Shown here in pieces: positions 32,195 to 41,615 of a DNA stretch of 64,000 nucleotides. Source of the DNA: Candidatus Bathyarchaeota archaeon (lineage in GTDB: Archaea; Thermoproteota; Bathyarchaeia; Bathyarchaeales; Bathycorpusculaceae); contig JAOZHT010000002.1 in assembly GCA_026014735.1 (NCBI GenBank), positions 496,001 to 560,000 of the forward strand, given 5' to 3'. Numbering within the stretch: the stretch's first letter is position 1; each line of letters begins with the position of its first letter. A program made the position numbers and the translations under genes. Under the pieces are notes generated by a model, which did not search any database, was not told where the DNA came from, and worked only from the letters and a program-made list of their open reading frames with translations.

Positions 32195-33414
32195 TACTTA
32201 TCGAGCTCCCCTATGATTTCTACGAAGCGATCCACTTCTTGGCGGGTGTTGTAGAGGTAGAAGCTTGCCCGCGCGGAGGAGCTCAGCTTGAAGATTTCAT
32301 GCAGGGGCTGGGCGCAGTGGTAGCCGCTGCGTAGGGCAACGCCGTATTCGTCGAAGAACGCGGCTGTCTCATGCGAGCTGAAGCCTTTGAGCCCGAAGGG
32401 TATGATGCCGCATTTCTTGGAGTCCGTGGGGCCATAGAGGGTAACTTTCTCTAAGCCGCTGAGTTTACTGTAAGCATATTTGGTGAGTTCTTTTTCGTGG
32501 CAAAACACGTTCTCCATGCCCAAGTTCTTCAGGTACCTAACCGCAGCGCCCAGGCCGATGGCGCCTGAAATGTTAGGGGTCCCTGCCTCGAATTTGTAGG
32601 GCACATCATTCCATGCTATGCTGCATTGGCCCCCTTGGACTGAGACCTCTTTGATCATTTCGCCTCCGCCCTGGAAAGGCGTCATCTTCTCCAGTTGCTC
32701 CTTTCTGCCATAAAGGACGCCGATGCCTGTGGGCGCCAGCATCTTATGCCCCGAAAACGCCAAGAAATCCATGCCGATATCCTGCACGTCCACGGGCATA
32801 TGCGGCACGGATTGGGCGCCGTCCACCAGCATCAAAGAGCCGTTGTCGTGGGCAGCTTTGGTTACACGTTTCACGTCGTTTATGACACCTGTGACGTTGC
32901 TGACTTGGCTTAGGCAGCAGATGCGGGTGTTCTTGGTGATTTTGGCTTCGAAGTCCCCGTAATCGAGTGTGCCATCCTCAAAGACGTTGGCGTATTTGAT
33001 TTTGAAGCCGCGGCATCGAGCGAGGATTTCCCAGGGCACGATGTCGCTGTGATGCTCCATAAGCGAAACCAGCACTTCGTCGCCTTCGGTCAGCGTGCTG
33101 CAGCCTAATGAGTGCGCGACGAGGTTGATGGCTTCGGTTGTGCCGCGGACAAACACGACTTCGCTGGTTGATTTGGCGTTGATGAAGGTGGCTGTTTGCT
33201 CTCGGGCTTGCTCGTAGAGATCGGTTGCCTCCGTGGAGAGTTTATGGATGCCGCGGTGGACGTTAGCGTTGTGGCTGCTGTAGTATTCTACGATGGCATC
33301 TATGACTTGGCGGGGTTTCTGGGTGGTTGCTGCGTTATCGAAGTAGATGAGGGGGTAGCCGTTGATTTTCTTCTCCAGAATGGGGAAGTCTCGGCGGAGG
33401 GCTTGGCTGTCCAC
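32194..33414 (-). CDS. sufS: Cysteine desulfurase, SufS-type
   Basis: PLP-dependent class V enzyme that takes sulfur from cysteine for Fe-S clusters. It is 406 residues, of normal length. Conserved features: YFDNAATTQKP, VLVSLMEHHSDIVPW (PLP-stacking His), MLVDGAQSVPHM, FLAFSGHKMLAPTGIG with the Lys of the internal aldimine, and RSGYHCAQPL with the reactive Cys in the short SufS-type loop. It lies between the IscU-like scaffold gene (the ATG follows the scaffold stop directly) and the small protein, in one operon. Confidence 0.95.
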   Translation of the reverse strand: MDSQALRRDFPILEKKINGYPLIYFDNAATTQKPRQVIDAIVEYYSSHNANVHRGIHKLSTEATDLYEQAREQTATFINAKSTSEVVFVRGTTEAINLVAHSLGCSTLTEGDEVLVSLMEHHSDIVPWEILARCRGFKIKYANVFEDGTLDYGDFEAKITKNTRICCLSQVSNVTGVINDVKRVTKAAHDNGSLMLVDGAQSVPHMPVDVQDIGMDFLAFSGHKMLAPTGIGVLYGRKEQLEKMTPFQGGGEMIKEVSVQGGQCSIAWNDVPYKFEAGTPNISGAIGLGAAVRYLKNLGMENVFCHEKELTKYAYSKLSGLEKVTLYGPTDSKKCGIIPFGLKGFSSHETAAFFDEYGVALRSGYHCAQPLHEIFKLSSSARASFYLYNTRQEVDRFVEIIGELDK

Positions 33415-33924
33415 TTACTTTTCTGCCTCAGGTTTCTGCCTCTTAGAAAGCGTCTTGGCTAGTTCCTCTTCTTCAAGCGCCTGTTTCTCCTCGTAAGTGT
33501 GCTCTTTAGACAGCCAGCTTGGTAGCTCTGCACCCTTCTGGGTGAAGTACTGGCGGATGGCACGTTTGAGGGCGCCGACGGCGAGGACGCCGCAGTGGAA
33601 CTTCACGCTGGGCAAGCCGCCGATTTCCTCAGTGACTTTTTTCCAGGTGATGTCAATCCAGGCTTTCTCCAGCGTTAAGCCCTTTATCATTTCGGTAACT
33701 ATGCTGCTGGTGGCGATGTTGGCGGCACATCCGTAACTTTCAAACTGGGCTTTCTCGATAACTTGGGTTTGCTCGTTGATTTTCAGGTAGAAGGTTATCA
33801 TGTCTCCGCATGCAGGGTTACCTGCGACTGCGACGACGGTGGCGTCTTCCATTTTGCCTAGGTTTTTGGGGTTACGGAATAGATCCATGACTTTGGGGTT
33901 GTAGGGTAAGGGTATACGTGACAT
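33415..33924 (-). CDS. iscU: Fe-S cluster scaffold protein, IscU/SufU/NifU-N type
   Basis: A 169-residue scaffold on which Fe-S clusters are built. Three cluster-ligand cysteines are seen in VAGNPACGDMITF, SYGCAANIATSS and KFHCGVLAVGA. The Asp beside the first Cys is present, as in IscU/SufU. An extra charged C-terminal tail of about 35 residues follows the core. The gene stands between two cysteine desulfurase genes, and either could be its sulfur donor. Adjacent genes are separated by 0-2 bases. Confidence 0.93.
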   Translation of the reverse strand: MSRIPLPYNPKVMDLFRNPKNLGKMEDATVVAVAGNPACGDMITFYLKINEQTQVIEKAQFESYGCAANIATSSIVTEMIKGLTLEKAWIDITWKKVTEEIGGLPSVKFHCGVLAVGALKRAIRQYFTQKGAELPSWLSKEHTYEEKQALEEEELAKTLSKRQKPEAEK

Positions 33925-33926
33925 GT

Positions 33927-35150
33927 TTAGTGCACTCCTGTCGAGCCAACTATCCCTCTGATACGATTAACTGCTGTAGGTAGAACGTCTAGAACGTAAG
34001 ATATATCGTCTTCTGTGTGGCTGCGGGTAACCTTCATCAGTATGCTGCCATGCGCTTCCTCGAAGATGCGGCCGATAGCGATGAGCACGTGGCTGGGCTG
34101 CAAGAGACGGCGGCTACAGGCGCTTCCACTGGACACATAGACGCCCTTGAGGCTCAGCTCGATGGTTAAGGCTTCGCCCTCCGCACGCAGGATGCTTATG
34201 TTGGCGTTGTCTGGGCTGCGTTTCTCGCCCCTGGGACCGTTAAAGCGCAGATCGGTGAGTTCAGCGAAGATGCCGTCTACGAGTTTGTCGCGGAGGCTAC
34301 GCATTTTGGCAACGGTGGCATCGAAGTCTGTGAAGGCAAGCTCGGTGGCTTTGGTGAAGCCCACAATCAACGGTGTATTCTCTATGCCGGGCCACAGTTT
34401 CTGGGTGCCGATGGGCCCCTCCAGGATACGTTCGAGGCTGACGCCTTCTTTAAGGTAGAATGCGCCGACTCCGCGGGGACCCTGGATTTTATAGCTGCTT
34501 GCAGATGCCATGTCTACGCCGAGGCGCTGGACACTGAAGGGAATTCTGGCGAAGGCGTCGGAGGCGTCGGTGTGGAAGAGCACATCGGGGTTTTGGCTTT
34601 TAGCGATGTCGACGGCTTCTTTGATGGGCTGGATGGTGCCGACTTCGTTGTTGACAGCGGATATGCTGACAAGGATGGTTTCTTTGTCAACTGCCGCTTT
34701 GAGTTTTTCAAGGTTGACAAAGCCCTCGTGGTCCACTGGGATTTTGGTTGTTGAGAAGCCGAATTTACCCATCAATTCGGCGACCTGCAGCACGTTAATG
34801 GGTTCGATTTCAGATATGACTATTTTTTTGCCTTTGGCTTTTTTTGCGAAGCAGGCGGCTTGGATGGCGAGGTTGTTGGCTTCGGTTTCGCTTGGTGTGA
34901 AGGTGAGTTCCTCGGGGTTTTTTGCGCCCATGAAGCGGCTGATTTTGGTGAAGCAGCCCATGACGGTTTCAAAGGCTTCCCAGCCGGGTTTATGGGTTAA
35001 GGTGGGGTTGCCGTAGGCTTTCTGGTTCCAGTAGGGCGCCATGGCGTCGATGACTTCCGCTGGCACTTGGCTGCTGTTTTCGTTGTCTAGGTAAACTTCG
35101 CGTTGGATGCCTTCATGGAGTTTGAGTAACTCTCTTACGTTTTCAACCAT
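33927..35150 (-). CDS. NifS/IscS-like cysteine desulfurase with altered PLP site
   Basis: A 407-residue class V aminotransferase. Conserved: TPSETEANNLAI (cofactor phosphate loop), SSYKIQGPRGVGA with the PLP Lys, and SSGSACSRRLL with the reactive Cys. Two usual residues differ. The EH of the PLP-stacking segment reads SEIEPINVLQ, with Pro in place of His. HTDAVQA reads HTDASDAFAR, so the Gln is Asp. The enzyme may therefore be specialised or slow. The ATG at 35150 (MVENVRE) is preferred to the one at 35165. First gene of the cassette nifS-iscU-sufS-small protein; two desulfurases around one scaffold is unusual. Confidence 0.85.
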   Translation of the reverse strand: MVENVRELLKLHEGIQREVYLDNENSSQVPAEVIDAMAPYWNQKAYGNPTLTHKPGWEAFETVMGCFTKISRFMGAKNPEELTFTPSETEANNLAIQAACFAKKAKGKKIVISEIEPINVLQVAELMGKFGFSTTKIPVDHEGFVNLEKLKAAVDKETILVSISAVNNEVGTIQPIKEAVDIAKSQNPDVLFHTDASDAFARIPFSVQRLGVDMASASSYKIQGPRGVGAFYLKEGVSLERILEGPIGTQKLWPGIENTPLIVGFTKATELAFTDFDATVAKMRSLRDKLVDGIFAELTDLRFNGPRGEKRSPDNANISILRAEGEALTIELSLKGVYVSSGSACSRRLLQPSHVLIAIGRIFEEAHGSILMKVTRSHTEDDISYVLDVLPTAVNRIRGIVGSTGVH

Positions 35151-35372
35151 ACAGTATCCTACCATAAGTTTGTGGATAGATAACTCGTCACAGTTGGTAA
35201 TGCCACATCTAATAGAAAAATGTAGCTGAAAAACAGCGCTTAAGCGTTTTTAGGGGAAGAAACCAGTTGCACCTGTTTCTGTCTTATCTGTCAGGTTGGC
35301 GTGATTGCCCAACGTGAAGTAGAGCTCAATTTCCGTTTATTCAACCTGTGTTTAACTTTTTTTAAACTAGAG

Positions 35373-35396
35373 TTTATATGGTTGGATTATCCAACC
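35373..35396 (+). promoter_or_regulatory. TATA box with palindromic operator
   Basis: A TATA-like TTTATAT (35373-35379) runs into the near-perfect dyad GGTTGGAT-T-ATCCAACC at 35380-35396. Such placement between box and start would block initiation when bound. It precedes the binding-protein gene, so a metal- or cofactor-responsive repressor is plausible. The region 35166-35372 otherwise shows only the divergent cassette promoter. Confidence 0.55.
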
Positions 35397-35412
35397 TATT
35401 CAGGTAATAAAA

Positions 35413-36701
35413 ATGCAAAATAAGCCAACACCCTTACCGCCGCACAGAAACACATCACTAAACAACAAAAATACCCGCCTAAACAGGCGACGCACCGGAG
35501 GCACCGCCCTCTGAAACGAAACAGCATCATCCTGGTCTCGACGGTACTTATCGTAGTAATCTGCGGATCCGCCTTCGGAGCCCTCTCACTTTTATCCGCC
35601 CCTTCATCGAACCAAACTGCAACCCCAACAGCGCAACCAACAACCTCACCCACAACAAATCCACCCACGCCGACCACGCCTACAACATCCACGGCAACGC
35701 CGTCTGCCACGTCTTTGTCGTCAACAACTGCGTCTAATCCGCTGCCGATTACAACCCCTGAACCCACTGGCCCCGTCACGGTAGTAGATGCCAACGGAGC
35801 AAAAGTTACCGTGCAGCGTCCAGTAAACCGGATTGTCTGCTTGACTTCCGTTGAAATCGTATATGCCCTGGGTGCAGGAAGCAAAATCGTGGGGATAGCT
35901 GGGATGTTAACTACGGATGTTAAAGATGTTTTGCCCTCTTGGATTCTGAATTTACCCGCTGTCGGTGACAAAGACACCTCGCCTAACATCGAGGTTATCT
36001 TGGAGTTGAAGCCTGATTTGATTCTTGCAAGCCAAAGATTAACTGATGAAAACAGAAAACGGTTCGAAGACGCAGGCATAGCGGTGATTGAAGATACCTC
36101 AACGGGCACCCGACGCAACGAGTACTTTACTAATCTGGGTTTAATCCTGAGCAAAGAGGCTAGAGCTAGCGAAATCATCAGCTACGAACAGTACTACTGG
36201 AACCTAGTTGAGCAACGCGTGGCGAATCTGCCGCGGAGCCAAAAGCCCCTGGTGTGCTTTGAATGGTATATGCCATGGTTTAGCACCGGCCCCGGAGGCT
36301 CCTACACTTTACTCATTGAAACCGCAGGCGGCATAAATCTGGGGGAAAACGCTTCAGTATCTAGCCCCCAGTTAAGCAGCGAGTTTGTGATGGAGAAAAA
36401 CCCCGACTACGTCATCCGCATGCTAGACGTTACTTCCGGAGAAACATACAGTGCCTTCCAAAACCTCTACAGTAGCGTCACAAGTAGGACAGGGATGAGT
36501 AACCTAAACGCAGTTAAAAACAACAACGTTTACGTCATCAAAAGCACCTTGCTTGTTGAGAGAGACGTTATTGGGCTGCTTTACTTTGCAAAATGGTTCC
36601 ACCCCGACTTGTTCACCGACATAGATCCAGCGGCAGTGCATTCAGAGATGGTTCAGAAGTACTACGGCTCCACCGTTTCAAGCGTTTACCTGTACCCCTA
36701 A
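35413..36701 (+). CDS. Periplasmic-type binding protein for iron or cobalamin
   Basis: A class III substrate-binding protein (BtuF/FepB-like). From 35511 the frame encodes a signal segment (KRNSIILVSTVLIVVICGSA), a long Thr/Pro linker, then the binding domain: VTVQRPVNRIVCLTSVEIVYA, ILELKPDLILASQRLT, and a C-terminal segment VYVIKSTLLVERD. The start is unclear. A CTG at 35511 follows GGAGG by nine bases. An ATG at 35413 opens another frame of 33 residues that ends at an overlapping TGA; one added base would join it. No permease or ATPase gene is adjacent. Ligand is inferred from the fold class only. Confidence 0.8.
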
Positions 36702-36853
36702 GCCTTCAATGCCTACTTTCCCCCTCTTTTTTTAACCAACCCTACGGTTCTTCTACCAAAAGTTTACCCGCAAAAGATGCTTTGAAAACTAAAAACTCTA
36801 ATAACCCACACAAACCCATAGTAGCAGCACAGACATTTATAGGTCGATACCAG

Positions 36854-39139
36854 TTGAAGATTGCAGAGTTATCCGTGCCCCAATCCGTCAAAGATGTCCT
36901 CGACTCGCAGGGGATTTGCGAGTTGTTTCCGCCTCAGGAGGACTGTATACGGGCAGGAGTGCTCGAGGGGCAAAACATCGTGCTTGCCAGCCCCACCGCC
37001 TCGGGCAAGACGCTCATAGCGGAGCTCTGCGCGATGAAGCATGTACTGGAGGGCGGCGGCAAAGTCATCTATCTCTCTCCGCTGCGTGCGCTTGCAAGCG
37101 AGAAGTTTGAGGAGTTCCAGAAGTACACGGGCATCACTAAACCCGACGGCAGAAACGTTTCTGTCGGAATCAGCACAGGCGACTTCGACACCGCCGACAA
37201 CTGGCTTGCCCGCTACGACGTAATCGTCACCACCAACGAGAAAGCTGACTCGCTGCTCCGACACCGCGCCAAGTGGATGGAGAGCATCAGCGCCGTAGTC
37301 GCCGACGAAGTGCACTTGCTTAACGAAGCCGACCGCGGACCAACACTGGAAATCGTGCTGGCAAGGCTGATGCAATGCAACCCCCACATCCAAATCCTCG
37401 CCCTATCCGCCACCATCAATAACGTGGATGAGATTGCGGGGTGGCTGTCGGCTAAGCACATCGTCACGACTTGGCGGCCCATTAACCTTAAGGAAGGCGT
37501 GATTCTGCAGGATGAAATCCAGTACCGCGACGGGGAATCAAGGCGGATCGAGCAGGAAACCCGCTTCACCGTCATCAACATGGTCCTCAGCACGCTGCGG
37601 GGCGGGGGGCAAGCGCTGATTTTCGCGTCCACCCGCAAAAACGCGGTTTCCGCCGCCAAAACCGTCGCCAGCCACATGGACAAGGTGCTGGTGCCTAAAA
37701 GCGGCAGCAAACTGGTTAAAAAAAGCCTTGAAGAGCAAACCAAAGGCGCCCTCGAGAAGGAGGCACACAAGATACTGGAGGCAGGCGAGCATACCCAGAT
37801 GAGTGATGAACTCGCTGAGTTGGTGCGATGCGGCGTGGCTTATCACCATGCTGGGCTGTCGGGGGCTCACCGCAAAATCATCGAGGACGCCTTCAAAGAA
37901 CGCAAAATCAAGGTTTTAACGGCGACTCCGACGCTGGCATGGGGCGTAAATTTACCCGCGCGTACCGTGATTATTCAGGATTACCGCCGCTTCGAAGCAG
38001 GCCTTGGCAACTATCCCATCCCCGTTTTGGACTATAAGCAGATGGCGGGTCGGGCGGGGCGGCCTAAATACGACAAATTCGGGGAATCGGTGCTTATCGC
38101 CAAAACCGCCGACGAAGCCGACTACCTCATGGAAAGCTACGTACTCGCCAAGCCCGAACGCATCTGGTCGCGGCTCGCCGTGGAGAAAATCATCCGCACC
38201 CACGTGCTCGCCACCGTCGCCTCAGATTATGCGCATACCGAGCGGGGCATCTATGAGTTCTTCGGCAAAACCTTCTATGCCTACCAGTATGACGTGAAAG
38301 CCATCGAGGCGGTTATCCGAAAAATCCTCAAGTTCCTCCACGACCAAGAAATGATATATGTGGTGGGCAGCGATGACATCCGCGCAACCAGTTTTGGCCG
38401 CCGCATAAGCGAACTCTACATCGACCCGCTGTCCGGCGTGATTATCCGTGATGCGTTGCAGACTAAGCCGCCAATGCTAACCGAGTTCAGTCTGCTCCAG
38501 CTTATCGCGCATACCCCTGATATGGGGCCCATCATGCGGCCGTACCAGCGGGAAGTCGATAAACTCTCCGTTGAACTCGAAGGCCACCGAGACGAACTCT
38601 TCGTGGAGCCCCCCGAGCAGGCCGACTACATCGGCTACGCAGAATTCCTCGGCGAAGTCAAAACCGCCATGGTCCTCAACAACTGGATAGAGGAGCTGCC
38701 CGAGGACAAGCTGATGGAGCGCTTCAGCGTGCAGCCCGGCGACCTCTACCGCATCATCGAGAACGCGAAGTGGCTGCTGCATGCCACCGAGGAGCTCTCG
38801 CCTGTAGTTGCCAAAAACCGGGAGGTCACTGCCCTAAGCCTTGAACTGGTGGAGCGGGTAGGCAAGGGCATTAAGCGGGAGCTGATGCCGATTGTGGCAC
38901 TTGAGGGCGTGGGCAGAGTCCGCGGCAGAATCATCTATAACTCGGGCTTCCAAACCATCGAGGATCTGAGGCGCGCCTCGGTTGAGGAATTAACGGCGCT
39001 GCCATCGGTGGGGCCGCGTTTGGCAAAGAAAATCAAGGAGCAAGTCGGCGGCTACATCAAAAAAGACGAGTGGGAAAGCCTGCAAAGCGCCGCTAAGGCG
39101 CCTCAGGAAGCGCAGCAGAAAGGACTGTTTGATTTTTAG
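36854..39139 (+). CDS. hel308: Superfamily 2 DNA helicase Hel308
   Basis: ATP-dependent 3'-5' helicase that works on stalled replication forks. The 761-residue protein has FPPQEDCIRAG (Q motif), VLASPTASGKTLIAE (Walker A), AVVADEVHLLNEADRG (DExH), LSATINN and MAGRAGRPKYD (motif VI). The C-terminus bears a helix-hairpin-helix (GVGRVRGRIIYNSGFQ, then LTALPSVGPRLAKKI). The TTG at 36854 starts the conserved MKIAELSVP-like N-terminus; the longer frame would begin inside the upstream gene. A TATA-like box at 36835-36841 implies a leaderless message. Its end overlaps the convergent membrane gene by 47 bases. Confidence 0.93.
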   Translation: MKIAELSVPQSVKDVLDSQGICELFPPQEDCIRAGVLEGQNIVLASPTASGKTLIAELCAMKHVLEGGGKVIYLSPLRALASEKFEEFQKYTGITKPDGRNVSVGISTGDFDTADNWLARYDVIVTTNEKADSLLRHRAKWMESISAVVADEVHLLNEADRGPTLEIVLARLMQCNPHIQILALSATINNVDEIAGWLSAKHIVTTWRPINLKEGVILQDEIQYRDGESRRIEQETRFTVINMVLSTLRGGGQALIFASTRKNAVSAAKTVASHMDKVLVPKSGSKLVKKSLEEQTKGALEKEAHKILEAGEHTQMSDELAELVRCGVAYHHAGLSGAHRKIIEDAFKERKIKVLTATPTLAWGVNLPARTVIIQDYRRFEAGLGNYPIPVLDYKQMAGRAGRPKYDKFGESVLIAKTADEADYLMESYVLAKPERIWSRLAVEKIIRTHVLATVASDYAHTERGIYEFFGKTFYAYQYDVKAIEAVIRKILKFLHDQEMIYVVGSDDIRATSFGRRISELYIDPLSGVIIRDALQTKPPMLTEFSLLQLIAHTPDMGPIMRPYQREVDKLSVELEGHRDELFVEPPEQADYIGYAEFLGEVKTAMVLNNWIEELPEDKLMERFSVQPGDLYRIIENAKWLLHATEELSPVVAKNREVTALSLELVERVGKGIKRELMPIVALEGVGRVRGRIIYNSGFQTIEDLRRASVEELTALPSVGPRLAKKIKEQVGGYIKKDEWESLQSAAKAPQEAQQKGLFDF

Positions 39140-39797
39140 TTATTTTAGTTTTTTCTGTGTAAAATTCGTCGAATACGCAGAGTAACATTGCTCTGTATTC
39201 CTCTATGTTGGATCGGATTTTTGCGGGGCGAAGCGGCCATCCAACGTAGTAGCTGAAAAGACATGTTGCCGCGGATATAGTTGCTAACTGTACCGCTGCG
39301 AGGGCTGTTTGATTAGTGTACCAAATGACTATGCTGATAATAACCATTAAGGATACTAGAAAAATATGTAGAAGACGAATAGCTGGATAGAATGCATTGG
39401 CGTCAGGGATGTTTTCTGGCTCTAATTTCTTCGCTATCAATTGGTTGGCGTCTTTTAGCTTTGAATGGCGCTTTTTCCATTGGCGGTAAATTCTAAGTGT
39501 ACTCTCCCAACCGAACCATTTGCTATTATACTCGCCCTCATGCACCAAGAGAATATACGCAACGATTCTGCCATCGCTTCTCAAGCGGTTAGCTATGAAC
39601 CACATATTAAAAGTCAAAATGAAAATAACTGAAGCAGCCAGGAAACCACTTAATGTTGAGCCTAAAAAGTATTGCAGAACAACTGAAACCACACCCAAAA
39701 TGAGGATTGGTCTATCGAAAATGTAGCTTCTGTTACGTCTATGTTCCTCCTGTAGGTTTCTGTATTCTTCCAGCTTTAACTCATCTAAATAATCCAT
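39093..39797 (-). CDS. Four-helix membrane protein, unknown
   Basis: A 234-residue protein. The first 27 residues are charged (ELKLEEYRNLQEEHRRNRS), followed by two helices at about 30-65. A cytosolic-looking middle (WKKRHSKLKDANQLIAKKLE) and two more helices (about 143-190) follow, then a C-terminal soluble tail. Composition is more AT-rich than the neighbours. It is convergent with Hel308, sharing its last 47 bases. No family recognised. Confidence 0.6.
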   Translation of the reverse strand: MDYLDELKLEEYRNLQEEHRRNRSYIFDRPILILGVVSVVLQYFLGSTLSGFLAASVIFILTFNMWFIANRLRSDGRIVAYILLVHEGEYNSKWFGWESTLRIYRQWKKRHSKLKDANQLIAKKLEPENIPDANAFYPAIRLLHIFLVSLMVIISIVIWYTNQTALAAVQLATISAATCLFSYYVGWPLRPAKIRSNIEEYRAMLLCVFDEFYTEKTKITKNQTVLSAALPEAP

Positions 39798-39875
39798 GAG
39801 ATTGTATTCAAGCTATATACTAATAGAATTTTCTCATACCAAACGTGACAGCCCAAAAAAGGAAGAGAAGCCGCC

Positions 39876-41228
39876 TTAGCTAGCTGCGGCGAAGCGTTTA
39901 GCTTGGGCAACGGCTGTGCCGAGGTAGTTTTTGGGGTCCAGCGCCGCGTCGATTTCTTTCTCCGACAGTTTGCTGCCGACGAGTTTGTCCTCGATGAGCA
40001 CTTGCCGGAAGGGTTTGTCGTCGAGGGCGCTTCTGATGGTGAGTTGGCGGAGCATCTCATGGGCTTCCTGTCGGTTCACTCCCACTTTAACCAGCGCCAT
40101 CATCACTGACTCCGACATGGCGCGTCCCTGTGTCGCCGACATATTCACGAGCATGCGCTCCTTGTCGACACGCAGGTTCGCAACGATGTTGCACATGAGG
40201 CTCAATATGTAGTCGAGCAGTATGGAGGATTCGGGCAATATGAAGCGTTCCGCCGAGGACTGGGTTAGGTCGCGTTCATGCCAAGTCACCATATCCTCCA
40301 ACGCCGGCACCGAGAGGCTCCGCACAATCCGCGCCAATCCGCAGACGCGCTCGCAGGTCTCGGGGTTCTGCTTGTGCGGCATCGTGCTGCTGCCCACCTG
40401 CTTTTCTTTCTCGAAGGATTCGAAGACCTCACCGATTTCGGGGCGCTGCAACTCGCGGATTTCGGTGGCGAAATTCTCCAGCGAAGAAGCCACCATGGCG
40501 TAGATGGAGATGAGTTCGGCGTAGCGGTCCCGCTGCACGATCTGCGTGGAAATCTCCGCGGCTGCGATACCCAGACGCTTCATAACCAAAGCTTGGATTT
40601 CCGCGGCGTGCTCGCCTAGCCCCGCCTGCGTGCCCACGGCGCCGCTAACTTTGCCTGCTACCACGCGTTTTTTGCATTCGTCGAGGCGCTGCAGGTGCCG
40701 GTTAACTTCGTAGCCCCAAACCGCGAACTTGAAGCCCAGCGTGATGGGCAAGGCGTGTTGGCCGTGGGTTCTGCCAATCATGACTGTGCCGCTGTGCTGG
40801 GCCGCCTGCTTTTTGAGGATAAGCTTGAAGGCGGCGAGGCGGTCTTCGAGGACGGCTATGGCGTCTTTAAGCTGCAACGCGTTGGCGGTGTCCACGATGT
40901 CGTAGCTGGTTGCGCCAAGATGCACATAGGCGCCGCTTGAGCCGCACTGCTCCGAGAGCGCACGCACCAGCGAGGCGATGTCATGCTTGATTTCCCGCTC
41001 GATGGCTTTAACACGCTCCACCTTAACGTATTCGGTGGATGCCTTAGAAGCGATTTGTTCCGCGTCCGCTTTGGGGATGTTGCCGACTTCTGCGTGTGCC
41101 AAAGCAAGGGCGGCTTCGACATCCAAAAGTTTCTGCACGCGGGTTTGCTCATCGAAGATTTTTAGCATTTCAGGCGTACCGTAACGCCCAGTGTCTATTG
41201 GTAAGATAGGCAAGCTGTGATTCCTCAA
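39876..41228 (-). CDS. purB: Adenylosuccinate lyase
   Basis: Splits SAICAR and adenylosuccinate, two fumarate-releasing steps of purine synthesis. It is 450 residues. The fumarase/aspartase-superfamily signature GSSTMPHKQNPETCE near residue 280 is intact with its catalytic Ser loop, and VMIGRTHGQHALPITLG holds the catalytic His. VHLGATSYDIVDTAN is the third conserved block. Stand-alone on the minus strand. Start at the ATG 41228; no other pur gene in the window. Confidence 0.96.
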   Translation of the reverse strand: MRNHSLPILPIDTGRYGTPEMLKIFDEQTRVQKLLDVEAALALAHAEVGNIPKADAEQIASKASTEYVKVERVKAIEREIKHDIASLVRALSEQCGSSGAYVHLGATSYDIVDTANALQLKDAIAVLEDRLAAFKLILKKQAAQHSGTVMIGRTHGQHALPITLGFKFAVWGYEVNRHLQRLDECKKRVVAGKVSGAVGTQAGLGEHAAEIQALVMKRLGIAAAEISTQIVQRDRYAELISIYAMVASSLENFATEIRELQRPEIGEVFESFEKEKQVGSSTMPHKQNPETCERVCGLARIVRSLSVPALEDMVTWHERDLTQSSAERFILPESSILLDYILSLMCNIVANLRVDKERMLVNMSATQGRAMSESVMMALVKVGVNRQEAHEMLRQLTIRSALDDKPFRQVLIEDKLVGSKLSEKEIDAALDPKNYLGTAVAQAKRFAAAS

Positions 41229-41330
41229 GGGAAGGTATTGTCGATTAAAGATTAATGTTTTGCCAGTTAAGAAAACGCTTTTGATTGTTGAGGGAACATT
41301 TATGGGGGGTTAGTTTGAATTTTGGTTTCT

Positions 41331-41474
41331 TTATTTTTCCTCTTCTGTTCTGAGCTTGTAGACTGCGTATTCGAAGGCGTGGCTTACGTCTTTGAATCGC
41401 TTGCATTTGATTTGTTCGTTAATCCAGTCTAGGAGGTCCTTATCTATGGTGATCGAGCGGCGGATTCGTGACAT
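41331..41474 (-). CDS. Ribbon-helix-helix DNA-binding protein
   Basis: A 47-residue reading frame: MSRIRRSITIDKDLLDWI, then NEQIKCKRFKDVSHAFEYAVYK and a Glu-rich tail. The pattern of a basic beta strand (RRSITIDKD) followed by two short helices is that of CopG/Arc-type repressors. It sits in a gene gap between purB and a small plus-strand gene. A TATA-like stretch lies upstream on the minus strand (TTTAAAAAG, about 41527-41535). It may regulate the divergent 41616-41783 gene, with which it shares the intervening 141 bases. Confidence 0.65.
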   Translation of the reverse strand: MSRIRRSITIDKDLLDWINEQIKCKRFKDVSHAFEYAVYKLRTEEEK

Positions 41475-41615
41475 GTATGTTTAATTTACACATGTTCCTT
41501 TTAATTTTAGTGGTTAATGTAGGGTACTTTTTAAATGTAAATGATGCGCATTTGTGGCATAGATGTATACAAAGGGTGATATAAGCTTATAAGCGGTGAC
41601 TAACAGTAGGATACC

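Noticed and set aside
35225-35345. Possible cobalamin riboswitch before the binding-protein gene
   Set aside because: A loose resemblance to the B12 box exists, but no folded core or conserved box order could be traced, and the site is upstream of the TATA box.
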